DNA from: Channa striata
Taxonomy: Eukaryota; Chordata; Actinopteri; Anabantiformes; Channidae
Length of the DNA stretch: 64,000 nucleotides
Reading direction: 5' to 3'
Assembly: GCA_033026295.1 (NCBI GenBank)
Contig: CM065168.1
Location: 23,599,306 to 23,663,305 of the forward strand
The stretch's first letter is position 1, and every line of letters begins with the position of its first letter. The translations under genes were made by a program, and so were the position numbers. Positions 39,795 through 52,034 of the stretch are shown one piece after another. The notes under the pieces were generated by a model. It did no database searches, was not told the DNA's origin, and saw only the letters and a list, made by a program, of their open reading frames with translations.

Positions 39795-40724
39795 GTGAGC
39801 CCTGCTTTAAAACACACTGTCCAGCTAACAAGGAACCGACAGACAGCACAATAAAGCGGATTGGATTCAAATGATATATTTAAGTTGTCTTTACACACAG
39901 CTAGTGATGTATTACACCTCCATATTTACAGAAATATTTCAAAGATTGTGTTGGTTTCTACGCATGCATAAATGTCCCCTTGCCACTTTGTTGATTTGCA
40001 AAAGCCCAGTGTTAAACGTGGTGTTATTCTTCATACCTCAGTTAGTACTTAAGAAAGCAGCTCCTTCATTCTGTGCTGGAATCTCTCGGGATGGTTCAAT
40101 ACAGCAGGACTGAGCATTTGTACAGTCCTGCTCATAGACAAAAGCAAAAAAAAAAAGCCCAACTTTTTCCACTGGTACCTGAAAGTAGGACAAGTGGTTT
40201 TAAAGAATACAAATGAAATTCAAAGGTTAATTATCTCTTTCTTTGCTAATTTCAGCATGTCCTTTAGCATGTGGATCTGATGCTTTAGGCTGGCCTTATC
40301 AAGGAACTCCACAGGAAAGGTCATTGTCAGCACGTAATCTAATTGTAGGCGCTGGTCACAGAAGCTGTTCCTTTCCATATCTAATATTATGTAGTAGAAG
40401 AAATAGGAAACTAAATGTAATTGTGGCCAGACATTTTTATGACAGTTATATTGCTTTTTGAAAACTATAATCTGACTCAACAAAAACCCTCAACATTACC
40501 TCAATGACTGTGTTAGTCCCTATTAATGACTATTAATACCTTTTTGTATTGTAGGCCCTTCTATTCTGAATGTATAAGAAACACATAACACTTGTTGTTT
40601 CCACACAAACTGTAGTTATTTCCATTATTTATATAGCCAATTATAATTTTTGTGGTACTAAGTACACTTAGATGTTCCAGTATCAATCATAATATAATAT
40701 ATTATTTTATTATAATTCAATTAT

Positions 40725-40830
40725 ACAATAAAACTCAAAGCACTTTACAGCAGAAAAGGTACAAGAGACAACAATGCATTATAAATAGTCAAAATAGTGA
40801 TAATAAAGCCCATAAAACAGTAATATAACG
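40725..40830. repeat. Retroelement-tail-like repeat fragment
   Basis: ACAATAAAACTCAAAGCACTTTACAGCAGAAAAGG followed by an A-rich tract recalls the common fish motif 'ctcaaagtgctttacag'. Too short and diverged to name. Confidence 0.4.
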
Positions 40831-41715
40831 TTGCACAGCTTTATCATTTTGAAACCAATATTATTATACTATAACCTGAGTGATATTACCATAAATTACA
40901 GCATATTACCTTTGTGATACATGTAAGCACTTCAATTCCTTATGTGTTACCCATTCCTGTACAGGAATATAGATATATAGATAGATAGAACAGAGTCATG
41001 CAAAATTTAGCTAATCAAAACAAGAGATTTGCTTGTAAAACAAAAAGACAAAAGATGTTTTTAGAGTCAGACTTCATGCGGCAAGAACAGTCCGCTTTTT
41101 ATTTCTGTCACAGCGCAGTTCTGCTCTGATCACACCATTCTCTTATCATTTTCTAATATTTTAGGGGTCTTCTACTACAACTAGCTGACTGTTACAGTTG
41201 GTGTTTTTTTGTTTGCCTATTTCTCACGACAGAAGAAAAACATCTGGTGTGTTAATTTTTTTTTTCTGTGATATTTTTTTTTATGAAACATTTTTTCCAC
41301 ATTGAAGATCAGTCTGAAATAAGTGATTGAGCAAAAGCGTGTGCAGTTAAGACACTCTGCTGACCCGAATCTGGAGTAGTTGCAATAAGAGTCAAACGGG
41401 AAACGTAGGAGAAATGTAAGACAAGAACGCAAAAATGTTCTTACATGAGGCCTTTGATGCTCATAGTCACATCAAATTCCCAGTTATTCAAATCATGTCA
41501 TAGTTGAATTTAGCCCATAATCTGATATAAGAACGTAGTCATTTGACTAATGGATTTACCTTAATATTTGAAAGAACAAACAGTTAGAATAAACCCTCGA
41601 CCAGAGAAGACTGTGGAAAGCTGCCTCCCTCCGTTCTTTTAACATGATTCCTTTATTTCACCGTGGCAGTGGGAGCAGCATCAGTCCTATCTCACAGTCA
41701 CAAGTGCTGAGGCGA

Positions 41716-41738
41716 TGGGGGAAGGGGGGGCGGGGAGG
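41716..41738 (+). other. G-rich tract, possible G-quadruplex
   Basis: Runs of 5, 7 and 4 Gs separated by one or two bases lie in the intron on the transcribed-sense strand. The seven-G run can split, so four G-tracts are available. Formation is not shown. Confidence 0.55.
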
Positions 41739-42560
41739 CACGTTAAACAGGTGTCCCCTACAAAAGGTTATGGTATGAGACAATTACCTGTCCACTTCCA
41801 CCTGTCTGCCTTAACATGGGTGATTCCAGCATGAGACGGTTGTGATAAGGATCTGAATTAGCTTTCACAGTCACTCAGGGAGCCATCCTGATAACACATG
41901 CCTCACCAAATCAACGAGATGAAATTGGCCCGTTTCCTCCATCTCCAGAGCTATTTGTGCTACACAGACCTGAATTACAGCAATAGGGGGAAAAGCTATT
42001 GTCATGCCGGTGGGAAGGAGAGTGGTTTAAAATGCCACGTTTTGCACTTAGAGTCTGCGCAGCCACGAGAAGTGTGAGTACAATTACACATCTGTTGACA
42101 TAATTGACCTAATGTCGTTCACGGGGAAGAATAAAATACACGCGTGCCATTTTCATTCATGCTAGACATTCCAGTCTTGATTTATGAATAAGCTAAAACA
42201 GCCGAGAGCCCACGTTCCCCTTCTCCTCTTTATCCAGAGATTTTTAGCATGCACAACACCAATAATATAATCCACACGAGCTGCTTCACTGACACTGAAT
42301 TGGATGCTTTGTGGGCACAGTGGCAGGGCCCAGGGGGGATTTTATGGGCCCATTTTCTGGTTCAGAGCTGTTAGGACTACAAGAAGATGAAACTCATCTG
42401 GATGTAAAAGCTCAAACCATCTCTGAATTCTTTTAAGTTGCGTTGTTGTTTTATTTTTCCCTCTTTTTTTCCCATTCAACATCAGTGTGGTGTGTGTCCG
42501 CTGGAGAGCTCTGCCTCAGCTTCTTTTTATTATTATTTTCTACGGGGGAGTTTTCTGTGT

Positions 42561-42578
42561 CTGCTGCTGCTGCTGCTG
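42561..42578. repeat. (CTG)6 trinucleotide repeat
   Basis: Six perfect CTG units in the intron, about 180 bp upstream of the Ig3a exon. Short and probably stable. Confidence 0.9.
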
Positions 42579-42761
42579 ATCGAACAGTGTTGGACGCTGA
42601 AAAACATCAGCTTCTACTAATAAAGAGGGCTGCACTTGAAAAGGAGTTTGAGTAGTCGTTCACGGAGTGTTTTTTTTTTCATTCAGTCTTTTGCCTGAGT
42701 TGTTTAACTCCACTTAGAAATAGAAATAAATTTGATGCTGATTTGGATCTTTTTCTTTTAG

Positions 42762-42864
42762 GTGTGATGGGTGAATACGAGCCAAAGATTGAAGTTCAGT
42801 TTCCAGAGGTTGTTCACGTTGCCAAAGGATCCACTGTAAAGCTGGAGTGCTTCGCTCTGGGAAA
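42762..42864 (+). CDS. cntn4: Contactin exon: Ig2-Ig3 linker and first half of Ig domain 3
   Basis: 103 bp. The acceptor is TTTTTCTTTTAG, ending at 42761; the donor is GTAAGC at 42865. The frame gives VMGEYEPKIEVQFPE, then VAKGSTVKLECFALG with the first cysteine of Ig3; the final AA joins T of the next exon to make Asn (GNPVP). GVMGEYEPKIEV is a hallmark of contactins 3, 4 and 5; the QFPE and AKGSTVKLECFALGN wording is closest to contactin-4 as recalled. Its length is not a multiple of three, so it must be spliced together with the next exon to keep the frame. Confidence 0.95.
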
Positions 42865-43811
42865 GTAAGCCCACTCTTAGTCAGGCTCAGCATGCTTTCC
42901 AGCATATAAAAGGAAAAAAGTCCGAGGATGTTTTTTATGTGTTTTACCACTTTGCCGCCGTCCTCGTGTATTTCAAGCTAGGCTGCACTTCTAAGAATGG
43001 TTGTATGTTATAGTGGATGGGGCTCCAGTTGAAATAACACAGTGACATAAAAAACCCGGATAACCCGTTACACCTAACTTCACTGAGTGTGAGGTCACTT
43101 TTTGTACATCCACCTTCACTGATCAGCATATGGTGATAGTTTTAGTACAATAATGTATTTATTGTTCACACTTCAGAGGGTAAGTATCCAGATTGCTTAG
43201 TATACGGCATACATTCATGGCATAAAAGACCAGAATTTGATTATTATTGAAATGCTCGTCTCCTCAGTCAGTTCTTGAATCTAATATGAAGAATTTAAAC
43301 ATATATTGCAGTCAGTTTGAGCAGCAGTTCTCTACTCGTTCAAATTAGGATTGACTTCAAATATTTGATGGGCCAACAGGAAACATTAGTGATGTGTATG
43401 AATATTGGGGTAATTGAGCAATTATAAGCTAATTTATGTGTTTTCTAATAATTGGTTTTGGTATTTTCTATCATTAAAAATGATTAATTTATCCAAAATA
43501 AATCCATTTATTTTCAGTAAGATTATAAAGACAGTTTTTGTTGTCTAAATGTTGATCTAAAACCTTAGTCTGATTAGCAGATTCTAAAATGTCTAAAACA
43601 AAAGTATTTTAGAATATGTGTAGCACAAGATTTCATGTAGAACAAAAATGTTCAGATTCATTTATATCCTTGTTCATATCTCCTTCATGTTTTCAGCTTT
43701 AAATAATCTTAAATAGATTAAAATCTGCCCTTGTTGACAAGTAGTAGCAGTTATGAGCAAAAGTCATTCACAGCTACTTAAATATTTCACTAAATGTCTC
43801 CACGTTCATAG
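42865..43811 (+). other. 0.95 kb intron inside Ig3
   Basis: AT-rich unique sequence. No repeat, RNA gene or extra exon is recognised. The acceptor region is CACGTTCATAG, a rather weak pyrimidine tract. Confidence 0.8.
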
Positions 43812-43996
43812 TCCGGTACCATCTATAAGCTGGAGAAGAGCGGATGGCGTACCCTTCCCCAGGAAAGTGGACATGAGGAAAGCCAGTGTCGTCCTGGAAA
43901 TCCCATATTTCCAGCAGGAGGATGCCGGCTCGTACGAGTGCGTGGCCGAGAACTCCAGGGGAATGAACACAGCAAAAGGAAAGCTCTCTTTCTACG
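43812..43996 (+). CDS. cntn4: Contactin exon: second half of Ig domain 3
   Basis: 185 bp. The acceptor ends TCATAG at 43811; the donor is GTAGGT at 43997. The exon reads PVPSISWRRADG with the Ig3 core Trp, then VVLEIPYFQQEDAG, SYECVAENSRG with the second cysteine, and KGKLSFY; the last G joins CG of the next exon as Ala. ENSRG and QQEDAGSYEC fit contactin-4 as recalled, where contactin-3 has a SNLRG-like pattern. The coding sequence is GC-richer than its AT-rich flanks. With the previous exon it totals 288 bp, an in-frame Ig3 module. The pyrimidine-poor acceptor stands out from the other exons. A GCATG motif (RBFOX core) lies 18 bp past the exon end. Confidence 0.95.
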
Positions 43997-44827
43997 GTAG
44001 GTGATCCCGCTGCGCATGAATATTTGACCAGCGTGCATCACATCTGTCAGACCTGCTCAGACTGAGGGGGAGCAAAAGCAGACACAACCAGTCTCATAAA
44101 GCAGCCAGTGGTGATCAGCAGAGGCCCATGTGGTGTCCATGAAGAGAGAGGCTCGTTTTACCAGCACATCAAATGATTAAAGGCTGTCAGCCCCGATGCC
44201 TCTAATATTTTGATCCAGATTAAAAGAATGATGCGGATGAGGCTGAGCCCTTGGTTACGACCTTGTTGGTGAGCCTTGTTTTGGGTTCCACCAGATGCCG
44301 TTGTGATTGACATCCAGCATGAGTGGAGATCAAAGCTATTAAATGTACTGTACATAGACCAGTGGGACATACGTCAGGGACATGATCTGCACAGCAGCAT
44401 CAGGATCAGTGGTGCCGATACACCCTCACCTTTGGATTAATTAGGAGAAGTCATTACAACCATGGACTCAAAACATATTTACCATAAAACATGTGTCTGT
44501 TATTGACAATCTTTTTACAGCTAATAGTTAAAAGTTTCCATGGCAACGCCTACACGGCTGCAGCGTAATTCCTCCCCAAGCTAAGGATTGGTCATAACCA
44601 ATCAACAAATTGTGAAAGCTTACGTATTAAAAGAGTCTGAGCAAGAAATAAAATCTAATTTTGGTCATTTTCCAAATTAATTATATTATCCACAATCATC
44701 CTACAGATGTTAAACCTGATCCCCCTGGACATGCTCATTTTCAGCCTGCAGCCTGGATTAGCTTGTTTGTCTGTGCTGTAGACCTATATTGTTGTCCAAA
44801 AACGTCATCAGGCAGAATGTGGCCCTA

Positions 44828-45010
44828 GACATTCTCTGTGGAGTTTGTATTTTCTCCCCGTGCTGGCCTGGGTTTCTTTTGGTTGGTCTCGTTTCCTCCC
44901 ACACTCCAAAGACATGCATGCTACATTAACTGGTGGCTCTAAATTATTAGTAAGTATGAATGTGAGCGTGAATGGTTGTCCGTCTGTGTGTGCCTTTGGA
45001 AGGCAACCCA
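44828..45010 (+). repeat. Diverged SINE body (relative of 27108-27477)
   Basis: TCTGTGGAGTTTGTATTTTC, TTTCCTCCCACACTCCAAAGACATGCATG and TGGTTGTCCGTCTGTGTG align in order with the copy at 27200-27350. The tRNA-like head and the GCGACCTGTCC part are absent, so this is a 5'- and 3'-truncated copy. Confidence 0.65.
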
Positions 45011-45089
45011 AAACAGAAGTGTCTCAAAAACCCATATGAACAAATGGTGGAAATGCAGATCTGATTCAACACCTGGAAATAGCAGTTAT

Positions 45090-45120
45090 ACACCAATCAG
45101 CCACAACATTTAAAGTACAT
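45090..45120. repeat. Possible fish repeat terminus (ATCAGCCACAACATT)
   Basis: CACCAATCAGCCACAACATTTAAA recalls the frequent fish motif 'gatcagccataacattaaaacc'. A similar but weaker match (ATTAAAACCACCAGGCG) lies near 56138-56155. Only a short end is recognisable. Confidence 0.35.
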
Positions 45121-45845
45121 GGTTAAAAAAATAAAATAAAATATAAAAAAATTATATTAACGTATCATTAGGGTCACCTGTCAGCAAAGACTAACAGTGA
45201 CCTTTGACCCTTCTTTTTCATCACTTACTGTATGTTTTTCCATATTGTTTAAAATACATACCACTTAATAAAACTTTTCCCATTGTAATATGAATAAAAT
45301 ATAGACATTATGCTTCATCATTTTACTTACATCTTTACATTTTTTTAGTAGGTCAATACTTGCACCTTTCCATGAGTGTTGAGTTTGTGTACCTGTACCG
45401 TCTTGTGGCTGTGTAGCCAGAGACTGCTAATATTATTATATGATCAGTGCATAGAGAAAATACTATGAATATATAGCAGATTATCAGTATTAACAACACT
45501 TTTGGTGCAGAGCTTTGATGTTTTGCAGTTCAACACTTTGCAGTTTTTCTCTCCGTGACACAACTGACTCTATGTACAAAACCTTAGATTTGGCTTTCTT
45601 TAATGTTTAATTTAAAAAATAATACAGCATGTAATGTCCTCTTTGTGCTTTGCCCATATAGTATACTCCAGCTGTACTGTATTTTCTCGAAAATTGCCAT
45701 GGACAAACTTCCTTTCTCCCATGATAAAACAAAAACCCTGCAGAATAAGTAGCCTTTGTCTTTGCTTAATTTATGCACAGTGTATAAAATAGGATTGGGC
45801 CATAAATGCTTGAAAATGGAATTTGTTCTGGAAAGGCAAATTAGT

Positions 45846-45935
45846 TTTTGTAGTACCTTTCAACAACAGGACAATTCAAAGTGCTGTACATGAGACATAA
45901 AAAACACATTAAAACAAAGACATGGGGCAATATAA
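45846..45935. repeat. Retroelement-tail-like repeat fragment
   Basis: TTTTTGTAGTACCTTTCAACA...ATTCAAAGTGCTGTACATGAGACATAAAAAACACATTAAAACAAAG resembles the fish motif 'tatagcgcttttcaa...caaagtgctttaca...acattaaaacaaag'. Diverged. Confidence 0.45.
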
Positions 45936-48900
45936 AAAAGTCATATAAATAGGATTTATATGTGTCTTTTGCAAGAACAACAAGCTCTTATTTCCATGCC
46001 ACACAGCAATTCTAAGAAGGTTGTGCTTGTGCAGTGCAGTGCAGACAGATAACGTGAGGATTCATTTCCAGCTGAAAGCGAAAATCCAAATTGGAGATGG
46101 TGATGAAACGCTCCGAGAACATTTCCGGAAAAAAAAAAAGGAGTTTATGTAACAGTCAGTGAAGAATGCTATAACATAAGGTCAGCATTTGATTGACACC
46201 CAAGCAGATATTATCAGTCGGGTGGGAACAAATGTACATTCTTGTACAATCCAGTGTAAAAGACAAACAAACTGGTATTTCTGCAGCGCCAATAATAAAC
46301 CTGTGTTTTGAAATGGAAGCGTCTGAAACCAGAATCCGTGCTTTGACGTGAACTTTGAATAGAGAAGCAGGAGGTTAATTTCAGCTCACTTTAGTCCGTG
46401 TGACCTATCCCGACTAGGCCGAGGCTAATATTATGAACTTCACGAAATCAAACCATATAATTAATCTCTGACCTTACACCGTGATATATGCTATAAGTGG
46501 TAAAGTAGCAGATAAAACTATTTCCTCACACTTGCAATTGAATGATATTTCCTTTCTCCTCAAGCCGTTGACTTCAAACAGTCGATGGGTTTTCCTCTCC
46601 GCTCGACCGCTCTGTTTTCTTCCTTTTGATTTTCTCCCCTTCAGGGAGTCAGCTGTGTCAGCTGTCATAAGTAACTCATTTGTGGCAATAAACAATTTGC
46701 CAATATTTACAACAGCGCTGGAAGCTCTTAGCCCCCTTCGTTAGAACAGCACAGGCACACGCTGTGATCTACCAAGGCTTGATTTGTCCTTTTGATTCGC
46801 CAGTCCACTTTCATTCTGGATGCGTTTTGTTAGCCGGTTTTTCTCTCGCTTTCCCTTTTTCTCTCTCTGCAGCCAGGTGATAAAAATCAGTAATCTTGTT
46901 TTGAACTCATTTTGAATTAAGCCTTTGAGACATTCGTCAGCAGTATAGGCCAATAAGGGAATCAATAAGTGTATCTTTTGTACATCCGAGTGAGCTACAG
47001 TGGAAAACGAGTTTGGCTTTTGTGCTAAACCGGGAGAAATGAAGGTGTTGCTTCGTGCTCATTGTTAAAACATCGCCACATTTGTCATGTCAGTGTTAAT
47101 GTACCAATATGCAAAAACGCAGCTCGTTTTTTTTCCCTCTAACGCAGTGGACCTAATGCCTCGGAAGTTTCTTTTGATTGCTCTAAATGTAAAAAGAGCT
47201 GCATTTCTAATTTATAAGAGTTTGTTGTTTCAGACTTTTCCGTCACTTTATCTTGCCCTGATGGACTTTAAAGCAATATATTCAAATCATAATAAATGTG
47301 TGTGTGCGTGTGTGAGTGAATTGCAGCAGGAATTCATTAACTGTGCTGAGGGTTTAGAATCACATTTGTGGTTTTAAGCTTGAGGTGAAATTAAATTCAT
47401 TATATCTTAATGCAAAAGAAATTCTTTTTAGTCACCATCTTTTCCCCCATTAGTCATAACTTTGCACCAGAGGCAGATTTCAAAAATAAATTCCACCCCA
47501 AAAAAAAAAAAAGTGGTTTGGTTAAACTTCAGTGTCAGAGAGAGAGGCTTATAAAACAAGTGGCCATTGCTGCTGTGTAAATGCAAAGCTGTGGCAGGTT
47601 TGCGTGGCTGTTGTTTTCACACGTGTGTTCCTGTGGATTTACTGCTGCATTATCTTATTGTGATTTCACCGATAAGAATAAATTCCCATCTTTCCGCGGC
47701 TTTAGCCACTTGACGTTTGGCCTGATTGTCTGCACGCTTGGCCCAGTGCTGGCAGAGATGGGCTGCCTGCTTTCATTTGGTGAGCGTTGACTGAGAGTCG
47801 ATACGTTTGCGGCCGGTGAGGGATAGAGTGAGGGACCCTGACAGGGAAAAGAAGGTGTCGAGGGTGGGGCAGCTTAGCCAAGATCTGATGGAGGATTGTG
47901 GCAAGATAAATGGATGTGATGCTAAATGACTGGTGATGGGGGGGGTCTTATAAAGTAACTTTCTACAATTTTTCCTCCAGCGTTCTTGCTCATACTCAAA
48001 CATAATGGAACATCCTTCAGGATTTAAGTAGTTTCTGTAGCAGGGCAAATAATAGAAGATTTGTCTCATCGCAGCTTTCAGTCAAAGCAAAATGCAACAA
48101 ATTTACCGTGCAATCGCCTCCATACAAGTTAAACTTTAATGACCTCAACCGGCCTTGCAGCTGCCTCCACCACCAACAGGATATTGAAGACCCATAGTTT
48201 GACATATGATCTGCAAAACCAAGTATTTCATTGACACTGGATGGATTTTGATGTGGAATATGTGCAGGACTCTGACATAAATAAACCAAATGGAAAAGAA
48301 AAAAATCCCCCCGCCGCTCGCTTTTATCTGTCTGCTCCCTATGTTTTTGAACACCCACGCACATTTGCTCACACATCGACTACACGCTGAAGTTGTAACG
48401 CACGGGGATCACGTGGGGATACATTTGCAGTTATTGAATTTCTTTGATGCGTTATTCAGCTTTACTTGAAGGCAAAATAATGTATAGTGCAAGCCAATTA
48501 GGGCAGGATTTGTGCTGTTGCTGAAAAGTCTTCACAAAGGTCAGTCCTTGAGAATGGCATTAGGTGAGGTCTGCGGAATGGAAAAGTGCAGTCAGCCATT
48601 ACTCTTGTCCTGCCACTGGCCTTGTGTGATATAGGATGATAGTAGCTTGACCTACACATCATCCAGAATGTTCCGGGCTTTACAGAGCTACTTTTATGTA
48701 CCTCCTTTTTTTTTTTGGCTTTACCCTTAACTAACCTTGAATTACTTGCATGACACTGAGAGAATCAATTCTCCTCCTGTATAATTATCCCATCATTTAC
48801 TCAGGTTATATTGAATGGAGAGTTTTTATGGCATCGGCAGCCGCCCTAATGTATATGGATCTGCTTTTCATCACTTTTGTTCTAGCACACTGGTAAATGA

Positions 48901-50322
48901 GATAAAACAACAAAAGAATAACTTCAGCGGTATTTCAGCTTAAACCAAAGGCAATAAATGTGCCCGCAAAGGGCTGAACGCTGCAGTCACTCCTAAGGAA
49001 AGTGACTGGCCTGTTTTTACACAGAGTAAAACAAGAAAGGAACCAAACCTTAATTGGAAAGTCTCGATTTCTGTCAGTTGCACAAACAATCCATCTTAAA
49101 CTAAATAGGAGCATGAATTTTATGCTAAGATTCTTTTGGTCATTCACATGCCCAAAAAATGGCTCCTAGTACTACGTAATAACAACACTCACTGTTGTTA
49201 TAATGTTATAATGTGTTTACTGATCTGTAAGTGTCAAAATCTAATTTTGTACTTAATACTACAGTTTGTAACTTTTGGAATATTGTTGTAGTAGAATTAT
49301 GTTCCAAAGGTTACATTATCCTGTGGTGGGTAGATGCTGTTCCTGCCTCCCGTGAAGAAACCTCAACATTTCAATCAATCAGTAAATCTCAGCTTTCATG
49401 CTTTTTCAATAATTTCATAATAACCAATACCTGCAGGGTGTAGTGGCAGTCTACTGTGAAATGCTCTGCTACAAGAGATAGTCTTGTACATAAAACATTT
49501 CCAAAGTAAAGGAGTAAAAGTATTATTGACAAAAATATACAAAAAGTTGTAATTTATACTATTAACATGAATCAGCAAAATAAGTAACTATGGCTGCATA
49601 AAGAGTGTAATATAATGGAAATATTCAATGTAAAGTGCATCAGTATTAGAGGATGTGGGGTTAGTTTCAGTAATTTAAAAATGACAAAAAGTAATCTTTG
49701 TACTGATTGTTTCTAAATTATACAAATTATACAAATGCACAGAGGCATCCTCTGTTTTATGTCAAGACATAATGAATATGTTGATTATAATTAATTTACA
49801 GCGCATGCCTGACACAGAAAGATCTACATGTAGAACTACGGTTGACAGTGGCTTTGTAATGATGTCAATAATGTCATTGATATAACAACCCAAAACACAC
49901 AGTTAAATTGCACAATTTCTATACAACAGTTTGTTTTAGCGGCAGGCTGATTATGTGGTAAATACTGTTATTTAAAATGATTTAAAATAAATCAGAAAAA
50001 CGTGCAGACAGTTTTTTTTTTATTGACTCATCATCAAAATAACACAAAATGAAAGTAACCCAACAGTCTGAATTTAAGGGAAAAATATGTAAAGCAATTA
50101 CTTCTAAGACAAGTTGCAGTGAACATTGTTACCAACTCGTCTTCTTTCGTTGGGATTCTGACAGCTGGGCAGTCTGAGGACAATGATTTTCAATTTTGGT
50201 GACTCAAGGCTTTCAATTCTTAGTGAAAACGATGACCTCACCAAATTCATATTTCCTTACACTCGTATTTTGTCTATGTAGAACTTATTTTCCATTCAAT
50301 TTCACATTTTCAATGTTTCCAG

Positions 50323-50462
50323 CGTCTCCTCAGATCATCGAGACACCCCAAGATGTCCAGAAACTCATTGACGACTCGTTGGTGTGGGAGTGTAAAGCCA
50401 CAGGGAAGCCGAAGCCTTCCTACAGGTGGATGAAAAATGGAGAGAGCCTGGAGCCTACTGAG
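50323..50462 (+). CDS. cntn4: Contactin exon: first half of Ig domain 4
   Basis: 140 bp. The acceptor is CAATGTTTCCAG, ending at 50322; the donor is GTGAGA at 50463. The frame gives ASPQIIETPQDVQ, then DDSLVWECKATGKPKPSYRW, carrying both the first Ig4 cysteine and the core Trp, then MKNGESLEPTE. SLVWEC, GKPKPSYRW and KNG are typical of Ig4 in contactins; GKPKPSYRWLKNG is the recalled contactin-4 pattern, where contactin-3 has GKPNPWYTW. The exon ends on a codon border (phase 0), the only such border seen in this gene. It must pair with the next exon to keep Ig4 intact. Confidence 0.95.
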
Positions 50463-52034
50463 GTGAGATGTGCCACGCACCAGCATGTCTTCAGAAAGCG
50501 AATATAAAGTTCTGCTTCCAGAGTCAGACGTTCGGCAGCACAGCAGCTCTGTACTGCTCGGTGGAAAAAGTAAGCAAGCGTGCAGTGTATTTCCAAAGCT
50601 TTAGTCTGCTGCTTGTTCAAGCTTTGCTCACTAATTACCATGCATTATTGTCTTCTTCATTACAACATGGCGCCTGCTGCGCTGCAATACAGTATGTTAT
50701 TTAATTCTGCTCGGCGGCATTTATTTCAAAGGAATTAGACTGTGTCTGCTGTGCTAAAAGTCTAATGTGTAAACAGGCCAAGTATTCCGCGCTAGTCTGG
50801 AAAGAACAGTGATGTAAGAGCTGCTCTAATCTTCTGGTAAATCTCTCCTTGCTGAGCGCAGTTATTAATCCTGTGCCACCAAAGATGAAAAAGTAAGATT
50901 CTCTATATAAACACTGTATATCCTACTTTCATTTTAGCGCCTTGCCCCCTCTCTATTCCCATTATGGGTTTCTGTGATGAGAGATGAGTTTATTGTGACT
51001 CCAAACAACCTGCTTGTACGTCTAACTTTAACGGAACTCTGTTGTTGGCATTTACAAAAATATGATTCGATATTCCTTCATTATATTGGATTGTAATGTC
51101 GGATCCTTTAGCCAGGTTGTTTGGAAAAGATTGATTGGGCACTCGGGCACAGCTTGCTCCTGATAAATAAACAGGCATTATGTTAATTTGCTTCATTATG
51201 CAAAAAAGGCGGCAAACACACCAGAGGATATCGATCAGCACTGGAATGTTATACATGTTGTTGGAATGAACCCAGTCTATTACTACAGGCAACATTCTGC
51301 GAAGCAAAGCCTTTTTCTCATAACAATCTGATTTGGCTTGCCATCAGGGAAGAATAATCAACAATCTGTTTAGCCAATGGCAGCATTTTTATCAGAACCT
51401 TTTATAAGGTAGCATTCTGGGGTGCTGTCTGCATAAGGAATAACTCAAGCTTCTGTTTTATGAGTGGAAACAGTTTGTTAAAATATTAAACATTTTAGAG
51501 CAAATCATCAGGTTAATGTGACTCCACTCCTACTCCTTCCTGATTTCACCATGAACCTCAAAAAAAACTGCCACCACAGCTCACTGCACTCAGCCATCTG
51601 GATTTATAGCAGCGAACGAGTGATTAAAGGTTGCAGTGACTGTGTTGATTTTTGCGCTGCATATTCTCCCCCCTTAACCTAGACATAATAAATTGGATAT
51701 ATTCCGAATGCATGGGTGAATGGATTAATCAGCAAAGGTGGTACATTGTTTGAAATGCCACCATTAACCACAGTGGCTTAATGAGTGGAAGAGGGAAATG
51801 TCAATGATGTAAGGAGCAGTAGGGAGAGGATGCACCAGTTGTTGTTGTTCATTACAGTGAATCAATTGAGACCTTTCTGATTGCGTAGTTCCCTGGAACA
51901 CATTTCTGCCGACACTTACTAACTTTGAGCCACACATACAGACTAATCTATGCATAAGACGGAGTAAAAACACAAATTGTGACGCAAATCTAATGTAGAA
52001 AAACTAGCGTGCTCAAGACTTGATGGGAGATCTC

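Larger units (their letters stand above)
39795..42761 (+). other. 3.0 kb intron between Ig2 and Ig3
   Basis: It contains a retroelement-tail-like fragment (40725-40830), a short GATA-type repeat near 40966-40990, a G-rich run at 41716-41738, and (CTG)6 at 42561-42578. No exon is seen. Confidence 0.75.
43997..50322 (+). other. 6.3 kb intron between Ig3 and Ig4
   Basis: It contains a second SINE-like copy at 44828-45010, a possible fish repeat end near 45090-45120, a retroelement-tail-like fragment at 45846-45935, and faint MITE-like wording near 49490-49660. No additional exon is recognised. Confidence 0.75.

Noticed and set aside
49490..49660. GTAAAGGAGTAAAAGTATT and TAAAGTGCATCAGTATT wording like the 6168-6297 repeat
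   Set aside because: Too diverged to claim the same family without an alignment.
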